A stretch of DNA of 64,000 bases from Glutinoglossum americanum. Its lineage: Eukaryota > Ascomycota > Geoglossomycetes > Geoglossales > Geoglossaceae. Below, piece after piece: positions 1-10,300 of the stretch. The notes under the pieces were generated by a model. The model made no database searches. It had not been told where the DNA came from and saw nothing but the letters and a program-made list of their open reading frames with translations. The translations under genes and the position numbers were made by a program. Numbering within the stretch: the first letter of the stretch is position 1; each line of letters starts with the position of its first letter. The stretch covers positions 102,501 to 166,500 of the forward strand of contig JAGHQL010000025.1 of NCBI GenBank assembly GCA_020080175.1, in the 5' to 3' direction.

Positions 1-409
1 CGCCCAGCAGCCTTCAGGCGTGCGGACGCCCTCAGGCATTCCCATGAATCAAGCTCAAGCCTTTGCTCAGCAATCCAATCCCAGCTTCCCTAACCTTTCC
101 ATCGGCGCGTCGCCTTCTACTGCTCACTTAGCCCTCCCTAGTTCCCCTCATGTCGGTCATACTCCATCGCCCGCGCAGAACCACATCCAGGCGCCGGGGC
201 TAGCGGCGCAGCACAGCCAACAAGGCAGCAACAATAGTGGCACGTCAGCTAATACTAGTCCAAACGTCTCTAATAAGCGACGAAGGCCTAGCGTCAAGAC
301 AGAAGGCGATGATGGCGGAGGTGGTGGAGAAGTTAACGGCACCGGGGCTGCGAAAGTGAAAGCTAGCCCACGGGCGGGCGGGAAGAGGCAAAAGGGTAAT
401 CCCGCATGA
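1..409 (+). CDS. C-terminus of a LIM-domain-binding / SEUSS-like transcriptional regulator (ptaB-like), partial
   Basis: The frame is open from base 2 to the TGA at 407-409, giving about 135 residues of a protein whose beginning lies outside the window. What is seen is low-complexity, Ser/Pro/Gln/Asn-rich sequence followed by a basic tail with NKRRRPS, KASPR and GGKRQKG motifs, which looks like a nuclear localisation signal. From memory of fungal families this tail resembles the end of PtaB (SEUSS/LIM-binding family, partner of the Flo8-type factor SomA in adhesion and development control). The catalytic or dimerisation core is not in the window, so the name rests on the tail only. It could be another Q/S-rich nuclear regulator. 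No intron is visible in this piece. Confidence 0.45.
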   Translation, partial: AQQPSGVRTPSGIPMNQAQAFAQQSNPSFPNLSIGASPSTAHLALPSSPHVGHTPSPAQNHIQAPGLAAQHSQQGSNNSGTSANTSPNVSNKRRRPSVKTEGDDGGGGGEVNGTGAAKVKASPRAGGKRQKGNPA

Positions 410-2177
410 GTAAAGCACGGAGACATAATTCGGGGTTGGCCGAACCATTTTACCCATTTTTTCCCTCATACCGAGGCTCCTTGGGTTTGGGGTATATATT
501 ATGTGATTTTATACCGTGCCTACGTTATCATGGGTGTGACTCTCCTGTTCGGTTCAGCGAGGCGTTGATTGATTATTTCCAGGGGTACCCTTTATTACTG
601 TGGATTGGGTATTTCTCTCTATTTTCGGTCATCCCATCTATCTTTCTTCAGACTTGACGTCCTCTTCTTCAAAATAGTTACGCCTCTGGAGGGTTACCCT
701 TAGGTTCACCCTTCTAATTCCCTCTCCTCCACCCGGCGTGTTCTATCTCGTTTCCTCCTCGCCTCTTCATCCCCATCCCGCCGTTTGCCAATGACAAAGA
801 AAGTCAGGGGATCTGCCTGTTTTCTTCTCGTCTCTTCCAGCGGTTCTGAGGTCAAATTACACGTGGCAAGAGATAGATGAACCCAGTCGCACGCTTCCCC
901 CAAGTTCTCCCTCTGTGAGGGAAGAGTGGGATAAGAGACACGGGGGTGGTGGAAACGGGAGGGGCAGGTTTCATCCCTAAACCTAACCTATACCTAACCT
1001 AACCTTATCTTTACCTCTTCTTAAAACCCACTTGCGCTGAGAGAGGAAAGAGCAGACGGAACACACACATACACACGCGCTCACAACCCACAAGCCCTAC
1101 CCCCTACCCCCTACCCCCTTATCATTGTACAGTACCATGAACCGTGAAGAGAAAGAAACACCCTCATGAGCTAAAAGAGATTTTGGTTTTTAAATCGAAA
1201 GTCTAGCGCTATCATTCACCTACCCATCGTCACCGTCATCATCACCACCTATATTCATTTTATATCCCCCCTTCATTTTCCAAACCTTTTTTTTTTTTTT
1301 TTTTTCAACATTAATTTCTTGTATCCACCCCCTACATTTTTTAGAAGCCCTTTTTTTTTTTTTCTTTCCCCCTCCCCCCGGGGGGACAAAGCCCCAAAAC
1401 GTGGTGTGGTCGCGCCCGCGGTCGCCGCGGTAAGACTCATGTTTTATCCCCCCGCAGCCCGCGGGTGCAAACCATAAAAAAAAAGTTTCAAACCCCCCCT
1501 CTCTCTTTGCCCTTTTTTCCCGGACCAAGGAACTCCTCTTGCCTTCTATCCTTGTCTTCTTGTTTTTATACCAGTATCTTTTTTTTTTTTTCCTTCAATG
1601 GCGGTATACCCGAGCGTTCGGATAAAAAAAATCTAGGGGAGAGAAGGGATTTGAGGCGGGGTAAGGTAGGGCTGGGGGGGGGTTGGTTTATTTTACTTAT
1701 TTCCGGGGGGACCGGTGGATTGGAATAGGGTTTTTCTGGTAGGGTAAGGTTTTTATTTATTTATTTTTCACGGGCATACGGAGGATTTGCTCCTGACAAT
1801 TTTTTATATTTTTGTGTATATATATATTCTCGAGCGGCTAGGTTCACGGCAGCGGTAAAGGTGGGCTACGAAAGACAAACGCCGAAAATGCTATACGGTT
1901 CTAACATGTTCGTCGTGTTCCGGTGTTTCCCGTCACGTGTGGGGGGTCTGAGCTTGGGCCGCGCATGGGGATCTAAAATTATCGACCGGGAGGATACTAA
2001 GGGAAAAAAGAAAGGAAAAATATAGGTGATCCGAGAACATGGTGGCGGATATTGCTATGTATAGCGATGCGTGATGTTTCCTATAGGATAGCGGTTTGAC
2101 GGGAAGATCAGCTATCATAAAATAACTATTTGCAAATATAAAAATATCTTTCCTTTTTAATCCCTCCGCTTGTATGG
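410..2177. other. Convergent intergenic region with simple-sequence tracts
   Basis: No gene is supported here. It is the shared 3' flank of the ptaB-like gene and ureG. It holds CCTAAC-type telomere-like units (975-1004), a C-run block that is G-rich on the other strand (1095-1118), long T runs near 1288-1306, 1351-1362 and 1579-1590, and a GC-rich palindromic stretch (about 1369-1460). The open frames in it are short, are built from the simple repeats and match no family. Confidence 0.6.
975..1004. repeat. Interstitial telomere-like CCTAAC repeats
   Basis: The stretch contains one CCCTAA and three CCTAAC/CCTATA-type units, a degenerate form of the fungal telomeric repeat (TTAGGG on the other strand). 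It lies between two housekeeping genes, so it is not a chromosome end. Confidence 0.5.
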
Positions 2178-3351
2178 TCACGACGCTCTTTCCTCCTCTC
2201 TCCGCTGAACACACGAATCGTATGCCCCGCTCCCCTTCCATGCCGACAGGATCAACCCCACAATATGCCCGACATTTGTCCCGTTCTTGACCTGCGCGAA
2301 GATGGTCGGTCCGCCCTCTCTGTATTTTTAGGAAACCCACAATCAGTATTTGTCCCGTCCGGGCTTGGCATGAGCGGGGAGGATTGAAGGGTCGAAGTAC
2401 GCAAAAATATGGGAGGGGGATTTGACGCGGTGGATGTTGTCGTGCGAGTTTCAACTCACCGCATTTTCCTCGCGTCGCGGTCCATGACGGAAAGGTCAGC
2501 GCCGACTATCTCGGCGAGGTCTGTTTTGTTGACTACTAGGAGGTCTGATTGCGTGATTCCTGGGCCGCCCTTTCGAGGGATCTTATCGCCACCAGAGACA
2601 TCGATCTGAGCACCCACCGTCAGAGGTTGGCTCGCCTCCCCCTTACGCCTGCGGGAGAAAAACTGCTTACGACGTAGATAATATAATCTGCCAGTTCCCT
2701 TGAATAATTGGCAGCTAGATTATCTCCCCCACTTTCGATCAGCAGGATTTCTGTCTGGAATTCCCTGTGTAGGTCCTCGAGCGCGTGAAGATTCGCTGAG
2801 ATGTCCTCTCGGACCGCCGCGTGGGGACAGCCCCCGGTCTCAATGGCTTTGATCCGGGCGGCGGGGAGGGCGTCGTGGCGGACGAGGAATTCTTGGTCTT
2901 CTCTGTGTCAAAGCGAGATGTTAGTATCGGGTTTCAGTTTCTGAGGGATTGGAGGAGACTGACCGGGTGAAGATGTCGTTGGTGACGGCTGCGATGCTGT
3001 ATTTGTCCCGTAAGGCCATGCAGAGTGCGAGCATCAATGCTGTTTTCCCCGAGCCTACAGGCCTATGTCATCATCAGTCAACATCACCTTCCACTCTAAA
3101 GCCAATGTTTTGTATATCAACCCCCTTCCTCTCAATTCTATTTCGCAAAGAGTCGTCTCTGAAACGCATGTTACATACCCACCAATGCCTACCGTGAATG
3201 CGCGCTCCCTCCAATCCCGTCCCTCGATAATAGGCATCTCGCGTCCAATGTATGATCCAGGCCCGTCTAGGATCTCGTGGGTGTGGCCATGGTCGTGGCC
3301 GTGGTCGGCGTGGGAGTGGCTTACGCCGCCGGCTTCATGTGTATGGGACAT
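2178..3351 (-). CDS. ureG: Urease accessory protein UreG (Ni-dependent urease maturation GTPase)
   Basis: SIMIBI-class GTPase that drives nickel insertion into urease together with UreD and UreF. Five exons are inferred: 3351-3179, 3062-2964, 2902-2671, 2605-2460, 2319-2178. The N-terminus is the typical His-rich metal-binding tail (MSHTH..., several HxH repeats in the first 27 residues). The P-loop [10 protein letters not shown] is formed across the first intron; later come TNDIFTREDQEFL, the ETGGCPH metal-site motif, IESGGDNL and the NKTDLA guanine-specificity motif. The C-terminus reads [12 protein letters not shown], then a short variable tail. The ATG at 3351 was chosen over an in-frame ATG at 3372 because UreG proteins start at MSHTH/MSHSH. 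It is divergent from the FRA10AC1-like gene. Every splice site is GT-AG and keeps frame. Confidence 0.93.
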
Positions 3352-3902
3352 AATCTGTAGTGTATGTAGCAATATGGATGGAGTTTGCAGTAGCTATTAA
3401 ATTACAGAGGAGTTGAAGTGGAATCTGCGTCGTCGTTTGACGCGCAGCGCAATATATGCAAGGTACCTATCGTCCATGCGATGGGTGTGGGGTAGCTTAT
3501 TTTTGGCGGGGCAGATGTCTTTATGTACATGTATTCCGCACAAAAGGGTCAACCTAAGGCGATAATTGTGATCTGGATAGAAAGGGTAGAAATGGGGAGG
3601 CGGTGAGATGTGAGAGAGAGTGAAAAAAAAAAGATATGTAAAAGCAAAAACATACAACAGTGGGTATTCCCAGCTCGTCACCGACGCCAGTACTAATCCA
3701 CCGATCTGTAGCTTATGTAAGGCAGAGCGGACGGGATGCCCAGTATTCTACAGTCTATGGTCGTATGTGATAGATATTTGCAGATCGGAAATTCATAATG
3801 CGTCCGACTATTTTATAGAGATCACGCAGCAATTTTATCCACCTCTTGGCCTAGGGACTGATCCTCACCTCATTCATGGGCACTTTCTGAAGTTCTCTTA
3901 AA
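3352..3902. promoter_or_regulatory. Divergent promoter of ureG and the FRA10AC1-like gene
   Basis: 551 bp without a credible reading frame. Two HGATAR motifs, the site type bound by AreA-class nitrogen GATA factors, are present: CGATAA at 3560-3565 and TGATAG at 3768-3773. GATA hexamers are common by chance, so regulation of ureG by nitrogen status is an inference only. Confidence 0.35.
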
Positions 3903-4824
3903 ATGACCCTGCCGTTCCACCAATCGTCCCGCCCGTCTTCCGCCTATACGCGACACCTACAACAAGTCTCCGCCTACCTACACTACTACGGTGGCTCTAA
4001 GCCTCAGCCAAGCAGCTTCCGCACTGAGAGGCAACTGCTGGAGGAGAACCACAAGTTCATTCGTGATGATGACGATGGTGACGAGGCGGGAGCAGGAGAG
4101 AAAGAGATTGCACGGAGGTATTACGAGAAGTTGTTCCGGGAGTTTGCACTGGTGGAACTAGGGAGGTGGAGGGAAGGAATGGTATGTTTCGGTTTGCTTG
4201 TTTGCTCATGATAGGAGGATCTTTTCGCGGCGATAGGCTGATGCTGGGTGGGAAAATGACCAGGTGGCTATGCGCTGGCGCACCAAAGACGAAGTACTAA
4301 GCGGGAAGGGCCAGTTCACATGCGCATCGTTGTCCTGCTCACGCCGCGACGATGTAGTTATAGATCCCGAGGCTGGTGAGAACGGCGACCCGCAGGACGG
4401 GGACGAGCAAGCCAGCCGTAAACGGCGGAGGGGGGATACGGGGGGCGGGTTACAGACATTCGAACTTAACTTCGGCTACGTGGAGGAAGGGATTAAAAAG
4501 AACGCCCTGGTAAAGGTTAGGGTATGCCAGCGGTGCGCTAGGAAGCTTGGTAAAGCACAGGGAGCCGCACCGAGGGAGAAGCCGCGGAGGAGTGGCAGCG
4601 GCAGTCAGAGTCGGAGTCGGACCCGGAGACATGAAAGGAGTCCCGACTCAAGACGGAGGAAGAAGGAAAGGCGGGATCACGGTGAGAATCTTGATGTTGA
4701 GAGACGCGGAGTTCCTCCTGGCGAGGAGGGATATAAGATCACTCCCTCTGCATCCCGGGATGGTCCCCGTAAACACGACCAGCGTTCATTGCGATCCAGA
4801 TCGCGATCTCCAGCACCAACATAA
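3903..4824 (+). CDS. FRA10AC1-family protein (Fra10Ac1 domain)
   Basis: Two exons, 3903-4181 and 4264-4824, 279 residues. The family is conserved from fungi to human FRA10AC1, a nuclear protein found with spliceosomal factors. Features seen: N-terminal LLEENHKFIRDD, an ARRYYEKLFREFALVEL helix, then after the intron RWRTKDEVLSGKGQFTC, a CxxxxC pair, FELNFGYVEEG and VRVCQRCARKL (a second Cys pair), typical of the domain. The tail (from about residue 200) is Arg/Ser-rich with RS dipeptides (SRSRTRRHERS), which suits a splicing-associated role. The intron (82 bp, GTATGT...CAG) is in phase 0. The start has A at -3 and gives the expected family N-terminus. Confidence 0.9.
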
Positions 4825-5386
4825 AAACCCCCTCCGCTCTCTAGCGCACAGATATCCTTAATGCCCAAATAAAAATGAGGCGGATGTGAAATGAAATCAA
4901 GTCAATTGTGCTCTATAATTGCAGCCGTGAAATAGGGCCCAACGCGAACGACAACCAACGTGCGTGCATAAGTACCGAGTACAAGAATCCCAGGTGAAAA
5001 TAATAAAAGTGCGGGGCAACGCCCAAAATACGGCTATGGCAACATCCCTGCGGAAACGTCTTTTGACTCCTGCGTAGAACCCCCGGCAGCGCGCATCACA
5101 CGACATTCTCCTTTGCTTTTTCCTGATGCAATTATGTATTCCATACGGGGTGAGTCTCAGTGAGCGACGAGAGGAGAGAGGACCGGCGCAGGCCGGACAC
5201 CAAGAGACGGCAAACTAGATACATACCGTCTGCTCGGCCGAGCCTTATCGACAATACCGTCCGTCTACAAGATCGCAGAGAATGCGCCGGGTGTCGGGTG
5301 GGTAGGGCTAGGCAACGGGGCAGGTAAGCAGACAGACACATGATAAACCCAAGAGTGACTATGGATATCTGACGGCGAAGTCTCGC
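4825..5386. other. Intergenic, FRA10AC1-like 3' side and Gag1-like promoter
   Basis: About 560 bp (750 bp if the Gag1-like gene starts at its second ATG). I see no conserved coding signal, tRNA or clear regulatory motif here. Confidence 0.5.
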
Positions 5387-5575
5387 ATGAAGCGCTTCTT
5401 TCATTCTCCCACTCAAACCTCAACAACAGCTCACGCACGCATCTATCACACATTCGCAAGGAGGCCCCTCAAAGCTCCACTCATCGCCAGCAGCAAGCTT
5501 CCACTACCGCCTCGACCTGCAGCTTGCCTTCCACAACGACACACTGCCCCTCGTACACCTCCAACCACCCCACCA

Positions 5576-6556
5576 ATGTCCTCCTCGTCAATTAACTCAG
5601 ACCGCCAACGCCTCATCCAAGCCACCCGCCGCGAGATCGCTGCCAAGGTCCGCGATGACTGGGAATGGCCACCTGTCGTAATTCCTGTCCCGCCACCCCC
5701 ACCACTACCTCCGAAGCGGCACCACAAAAAATCCCCGAAACCTGGGGTGCCAGATCAACCGCACCACAGTGACGGTGGCGGCGCTGAGGCAGCCGGGGAT
5801 AATGACGCCGAAGGTGAAGACGACTCTACATCCACCACCTCCTCAGAGGAAGAAGAATTCTCCTCTCTCCCTCCTCCCCGCCTCGCCCCACCAGCCCCCA
5901 AATCTTGGGTCCCCCGAACCATCGACTCTTCACCCTCAACATCCCCCCAACCAAGCCCCCCCTCATCTCCCTACCGCTTCGAACACCCCGACTCAATCGG
6001 GCCCACAATCTCTGCCCAACTCCGCGCCCACCGCACTAAGCGCCGCAAACTCCTCGAAGAGGAAATGACCTGGAACGACGGCCTCCGATGCTGGAGCGCC
6101 AGACGAGATGCTTGGAGCGGCGCGCGGACCCTAGATTCGGATGCTGTGGGTGAGGCGGGGAACCTGAACGGGGAAGGGGGAGCACCGACGGCGACGGCGC
6201 CGGTGACACCGCCGGAGTCTCCGACGCTGGTTCCGCTCGCTCTGCCACTCCACTCACTGCATCCTCCGCCGGGAAATTTACCACCGCATACACACCCACA
6301 GATCTACGCTAAGATCGTACTGAAATCGCAGACGCCCAGCGTGCCTATCAACCTAAGAGATCTAACAGCGGCGCTGGTGCAAGGGTGGAAAGACGACGAT
6401 ATGTGGCCGCCGAGGCCGCAACCGGTTATGAGCGGGGGTGGGGGGCTGGGGGTTGGAGGGAGCGGTGGAACGGGTATGGCTGGGAGGAACGGGACCGGTA
6501 CGAGTGGGAGGAAGGCTATGGGGAGCAGTAACCAAGCTGCTACTACGGGGACTTGA
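5576..6556 (+). CDS. Gag1-like clamp domain protein (DUF4050 family)
   Basis: Single exon, 326 residues from the ATG at 5576 (CACCAATG context). The frame is open back to an ATG at 5387, which would add 63 basic, Ser/Pro-rich residues with no family support. The conserved block is seen in two parts: SAQLRAHRTKRRKLLEEEMTW followed by NDGLRCWSARRDAW, and near the C-terminus IYAKIVLKSQTPSVPINLRDL with LVQGWKDDDMWPP. These match the fungal domain formerly called DUF4050, now the Gag1-like clamp domain. The rest is Pro/Ser-rich and acidic. The N-terminus SINSDRQRLIQATRREIAAK also looks family-like, which supports the inner start. Molecular function is not assigned here. Confidence 0.8.
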   Translation: MSSSSINSDRQRLIQATRREIAAKVRDDWEWPPVVIPVPPPPPLPPKRHHKKSPKPGVPDQPHHSDGGGAEAAGDNDAEGEDDSTSTTSSEEEEFSSLPPPRLAPPAPKSWVPRTIDSSPSTSPQPSPPSSPYRFEHPDSIGPTISAQLRAHRTKRRKLLEEEMTWNDGLRCWSARRDAWSGARTLDSDAVGEAGNLNGEGGAPTATAPVTPPESPTLVPLALPLHSLHPPPGNLPPHTHPQIYAKIVLKSQTPSVPINLRDLTAALVQGWKDDDMWPPRPQPVMSGGGGLGVGGSGGTGMAGRNGTGTSGRKAMGSSNQAATTGT

Positions 6557-7342
6557 TGGACAGGGCCGGAGAGAGACGAAAGCGGGAGTTAGCACACCCA
6601 TCTACCCAGACACATTCCCCGCTCTTCAAGGAGTCACGCCACATACAAGCCCCCATTCCAGCGTGTGCGTGCGTGTCGCGGGCCTTCACCGCGGGGAACT
6701 ACTTCCTTGTAACCTCTCTTTTTTTTTTTTTTGTGTGTGTGTGTGCATGCATAGCGATTAAAGCTCGAATCCACCGGGAAAGATTTGTACCCCAGAAAAC
6801 CCAAACCTAAATCCCCACCCCCCGGGCTAGAATCGCGGCGCTTTTTGAATCTAATCAGGGGGGAGGTTTTTTTTTTTTTTTTTTTTTTTATCCCACCCCC
6901 GGAAATTCGTGTTGGGGAGGCGGGGTGTAGCTAGGGGTCCCTCGAGGTATTCTAGCGCGGATATGTGGGAGTGGAGCGGAAGGAGGGTAATGGGATAGGG
7001 ATGTGCCCCAGAATATCTGGCTTCGGCGAGGACCCTAAAGCGGGCAACTTTGGTGTTTTTTTGTCATTTTTGGGTTGACGCTGGTTCGCCGGGCAGCGAT
7101 TATGTAAGCGTCTGTCCGAGAACGAATTGTATCTCTGAATGAGCAAAATCACACTAATTTCTCGATACGCTGCAAAGTTATCCTTGGTGATTAGGGCAAT
7201 GCTTAAATTTGAAGAGTATTTTTTTCACTTCCTATTTAAACTTTCCCTTGGCTTACTCTTTTGAGCCAATGGCGATCTGTATTATGTGGGATGCCACAAA
7301 ACTCAGCTGCATTTCACCAAGAGTGACCGCAAACCAAAGAAT
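6557..7342. other. Convergent intergenic region with T-runs and a TG microsatellite
   Basis: Shared 3' flank of the Gag1-like gene and MUS7. It has a T run leading into (GT)n at about 6719-6746 and an uninterrupted T run of about 22 at 6867-6889. No gene is supported. Confidence 0.55.
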
Positions 7343-10300
7343 CTACAAGAGCAGCGCTCTAGCCATCTTCCTCTCCCTTCCTCCCCTTCTTACACACTGT
7401 AGAGCTGTCATACTCCCTACAACATCCAAGTAATCATTCAGCCCCTCTAATAACCTCGCTTTCTCTTCCTCAAAGCTCCCAATCTCCACCACCACCTCCA
7501 CGATAGTGTTCCCCCTAATCACATGATACTCATCTCCACGCCTCGACCAATTTTTCTTTAGCATGGCACGAAGATCTTGTGTGCTGGAATTTCTCGCCTC
7601 CAGATATGGTGTTGGGAGGGGAGGAAAATCTGGGCAGGTGACGTAGGGGGACACTGCTTCGTCTTGGTGGTCCTCGAGGACCTGCGAGATGAAGGATGCA
7701 AAAGCGGTGAAGAAGGCAATGGATCTCACTGCATGTGCTCCGCGATGGGAACGACGTTGCAAGTAGTCAAGTGGGCGGAGCATGGAGGTGATTGTGGAAA
7801 AGAACGATGTGAGGGTGTTGAGGATAGTGGATTGTTCCAACAGCCCTGAATGTGTGATAAGCAAGTCAACGGAACGGCGGAAGCTGTCTAGAACGTGTGC
7901 CGAAATCGCGATGACGGATTCAACACATGCTGAATCGCCTGAATCAACGTCTGTGAGCAGGGCATCAAACATGCGTTCTAAAGCTCGTAAAACTGAACGC
8001 GCTAGAATCCACCCAGTTGACGTAAATGCCGCCTCAATATACGCAGGGAAGATTGCCTGCGTAAGAAACGCCCGTAATGTCGGTTTCTTGACGTCACCGG
8101 ACTCGAAGGTATCTGACATGGCTGTGTAGAGTTGCCCTGTTAGGTATGACTGCTGCTGCTCCGCGGCCGCTCTCTCCGAAACAGACTGCAAAAACATGGC
8201 GAGTTGCGTGTGTACCCGCGGTTCAGACAGTCTGAGACCGTAGTTTTTGAGTCTCCCAACAACATATGTAGGATCAGCAGCGGGAAGGGGGAACGCAGAT
8301 GAGTCGGTAAAGAACTTGTCAACCGGGCAGATCTCGATAGTGTGTTGTTGTAAAGACTCTACAACCTTTTGGACGAACTCGACGTAGGCGCCGCTGCAGG
8401 TTGACCCTTGGCGGATTTCTTCATAGTTGCTTTTCATTGATCCCATTAAGGCCTTTAGAAGCTCTGCGTATTCTTGTCGAAGCACAGTAGTCTCCCTAGC
8501 GGATACTAGGGCGCTCTCTTCGACAGATTCTCGCATATTGGCAAGCATGGCTTTTAAAGGAGTTAGCTGAATGTGTGAGATTGAGGGGGCTATAAACTTG
8601 CATGAGATTAAAGATAAACGTCGCTCTCGGAATTCAAGTGCTGTAATCGCGTAACCATTGGATCCCTTGTTCACCCAAAAAGGCAAGTTCGTAAGGATCA
8701 GGTTGTCGCGATCATGGTTCAGGAGCATGTTGGTGAATCGATATTGAAATTTCAGCAGAGACTCCCGCTCGACGAGTGAAGACATCCAGAAACAGAGGAA
8801 AAAGGACTTATTTGTCTGGTGGTGGTTGGTTAGAATATATCTATACAATACGAATACCCTATATTCACCTTGTAGCTCGCGGCGTCGCTCTCAATTACTT
8901 TGGACATGAAGTACGTAGTGAACTTGCGAGTTTGCTCTGTGCTTCTAAGGGATGACCATGACTCACGGCTATAGGAGCCTATAAAGTTGTTCCATTGCTT
9001 CCAGTTTCATTAGCAGGAGTATAAGGAGGTTGCGGCGGCAAACTGTGAGCGTACTTTGAGTCCTCCCTTGACAAGAGATTGGGCCACAGAGACCCAGGTA
9101 TCAGTGACCTTCAACAAGAGCGCATCATCTGGCGCCACATCTGCTCCATAACAATTGGAAACTAGGCGGAGCAGTGAGTCGTACACGGTATCACGAAGGT
9201 ACTAAGAAGTAAGCCAACATAGCCGTATAGATAGCGGGTGAGTGCTTGGGGTACCTTGACGGCCTCACCGCTGAGCTCTTGAGACACAATATCCTCCAAT
9301 GCCGACCAATCTCCATAGTCTTGACTATCCTCATTGGCGTAGGATGTTTGTTGGCTGTCTTTTCCGTTATAGAAGATCCTTATGTATTCCTGGGTAATTG
9401 CAATGGCTTCTAATACGACTTTGTTGGGTCCGTACTTCTTTGAGTCGAATAACTGGAAAACGTCCGCAGTTGAACCTAGAAACGGTCAATATTCTTCATT
9501 TGAATCAAGGGGAGAGGGCGTTTCACTTCTGCTAAACAAAGCCATAGCTAGATCCACGCTTTTGACAACGGCCATAGCATTTCTCATCGATACAAGGGCA
9601 TCACTTAAGACAGCCTCTACCTGTTTTTGGTTGTCACCAATAGTTTTCTCTAATTCCTTAGGCGATATTGCTGTAATGCCGACAGCATTAGTAGAGGCTG
9701 CGAAATGAGCTTGGGCTTCTGTTCTTGCTAGGCCGTGCTGTTTCAGCATTTGGCTTGTGAGGTCGTTGTGCCATCTCATAAAGGGTTCGAGCGATGATGC
9801 TGGCTCGTTAGTAGATAGTTGAAACCTGACTAGGTTTGACCATGCACGTAAACTGACGTGACAAGCTTCCCGATGTGAGGTCTCAGGGTTGACTAAATCA
9901 CGGATTGCATTTATAGGAGGCCTAGAAGAAGGGGGCGATGCCCAGTAGAGTGTACACAGCAGGTTGTGGTGATTTCGCAGCGACTCTAGGTCTTCACGAA
10001 GCACAGGTTCCTCTTTGGGGTACTGGCGTCCGTGGTTTGGCATTAGTCGGAATGTTATATTTCGAATCTTCCGTTCAGGATAGATTTGGCCCATCGCCTT
10101 CAAGCCCACGCCGATGGTTTTGAGGAGTATGTGGAAGCACTTATCCTCGGGCTCGATTTCTAAAGATTGGTGCTGATCAAGTTGCTCGAGAAAGCGCGGG
10201 GAGCCTCTAATATCCTCTTTATACAAGTGAGCAAGGTTATTGGAGGCAAAGAAGTCGAACAGTACCCCGACGATAGCCTCGCACTTCTTCCATCCCCAAT

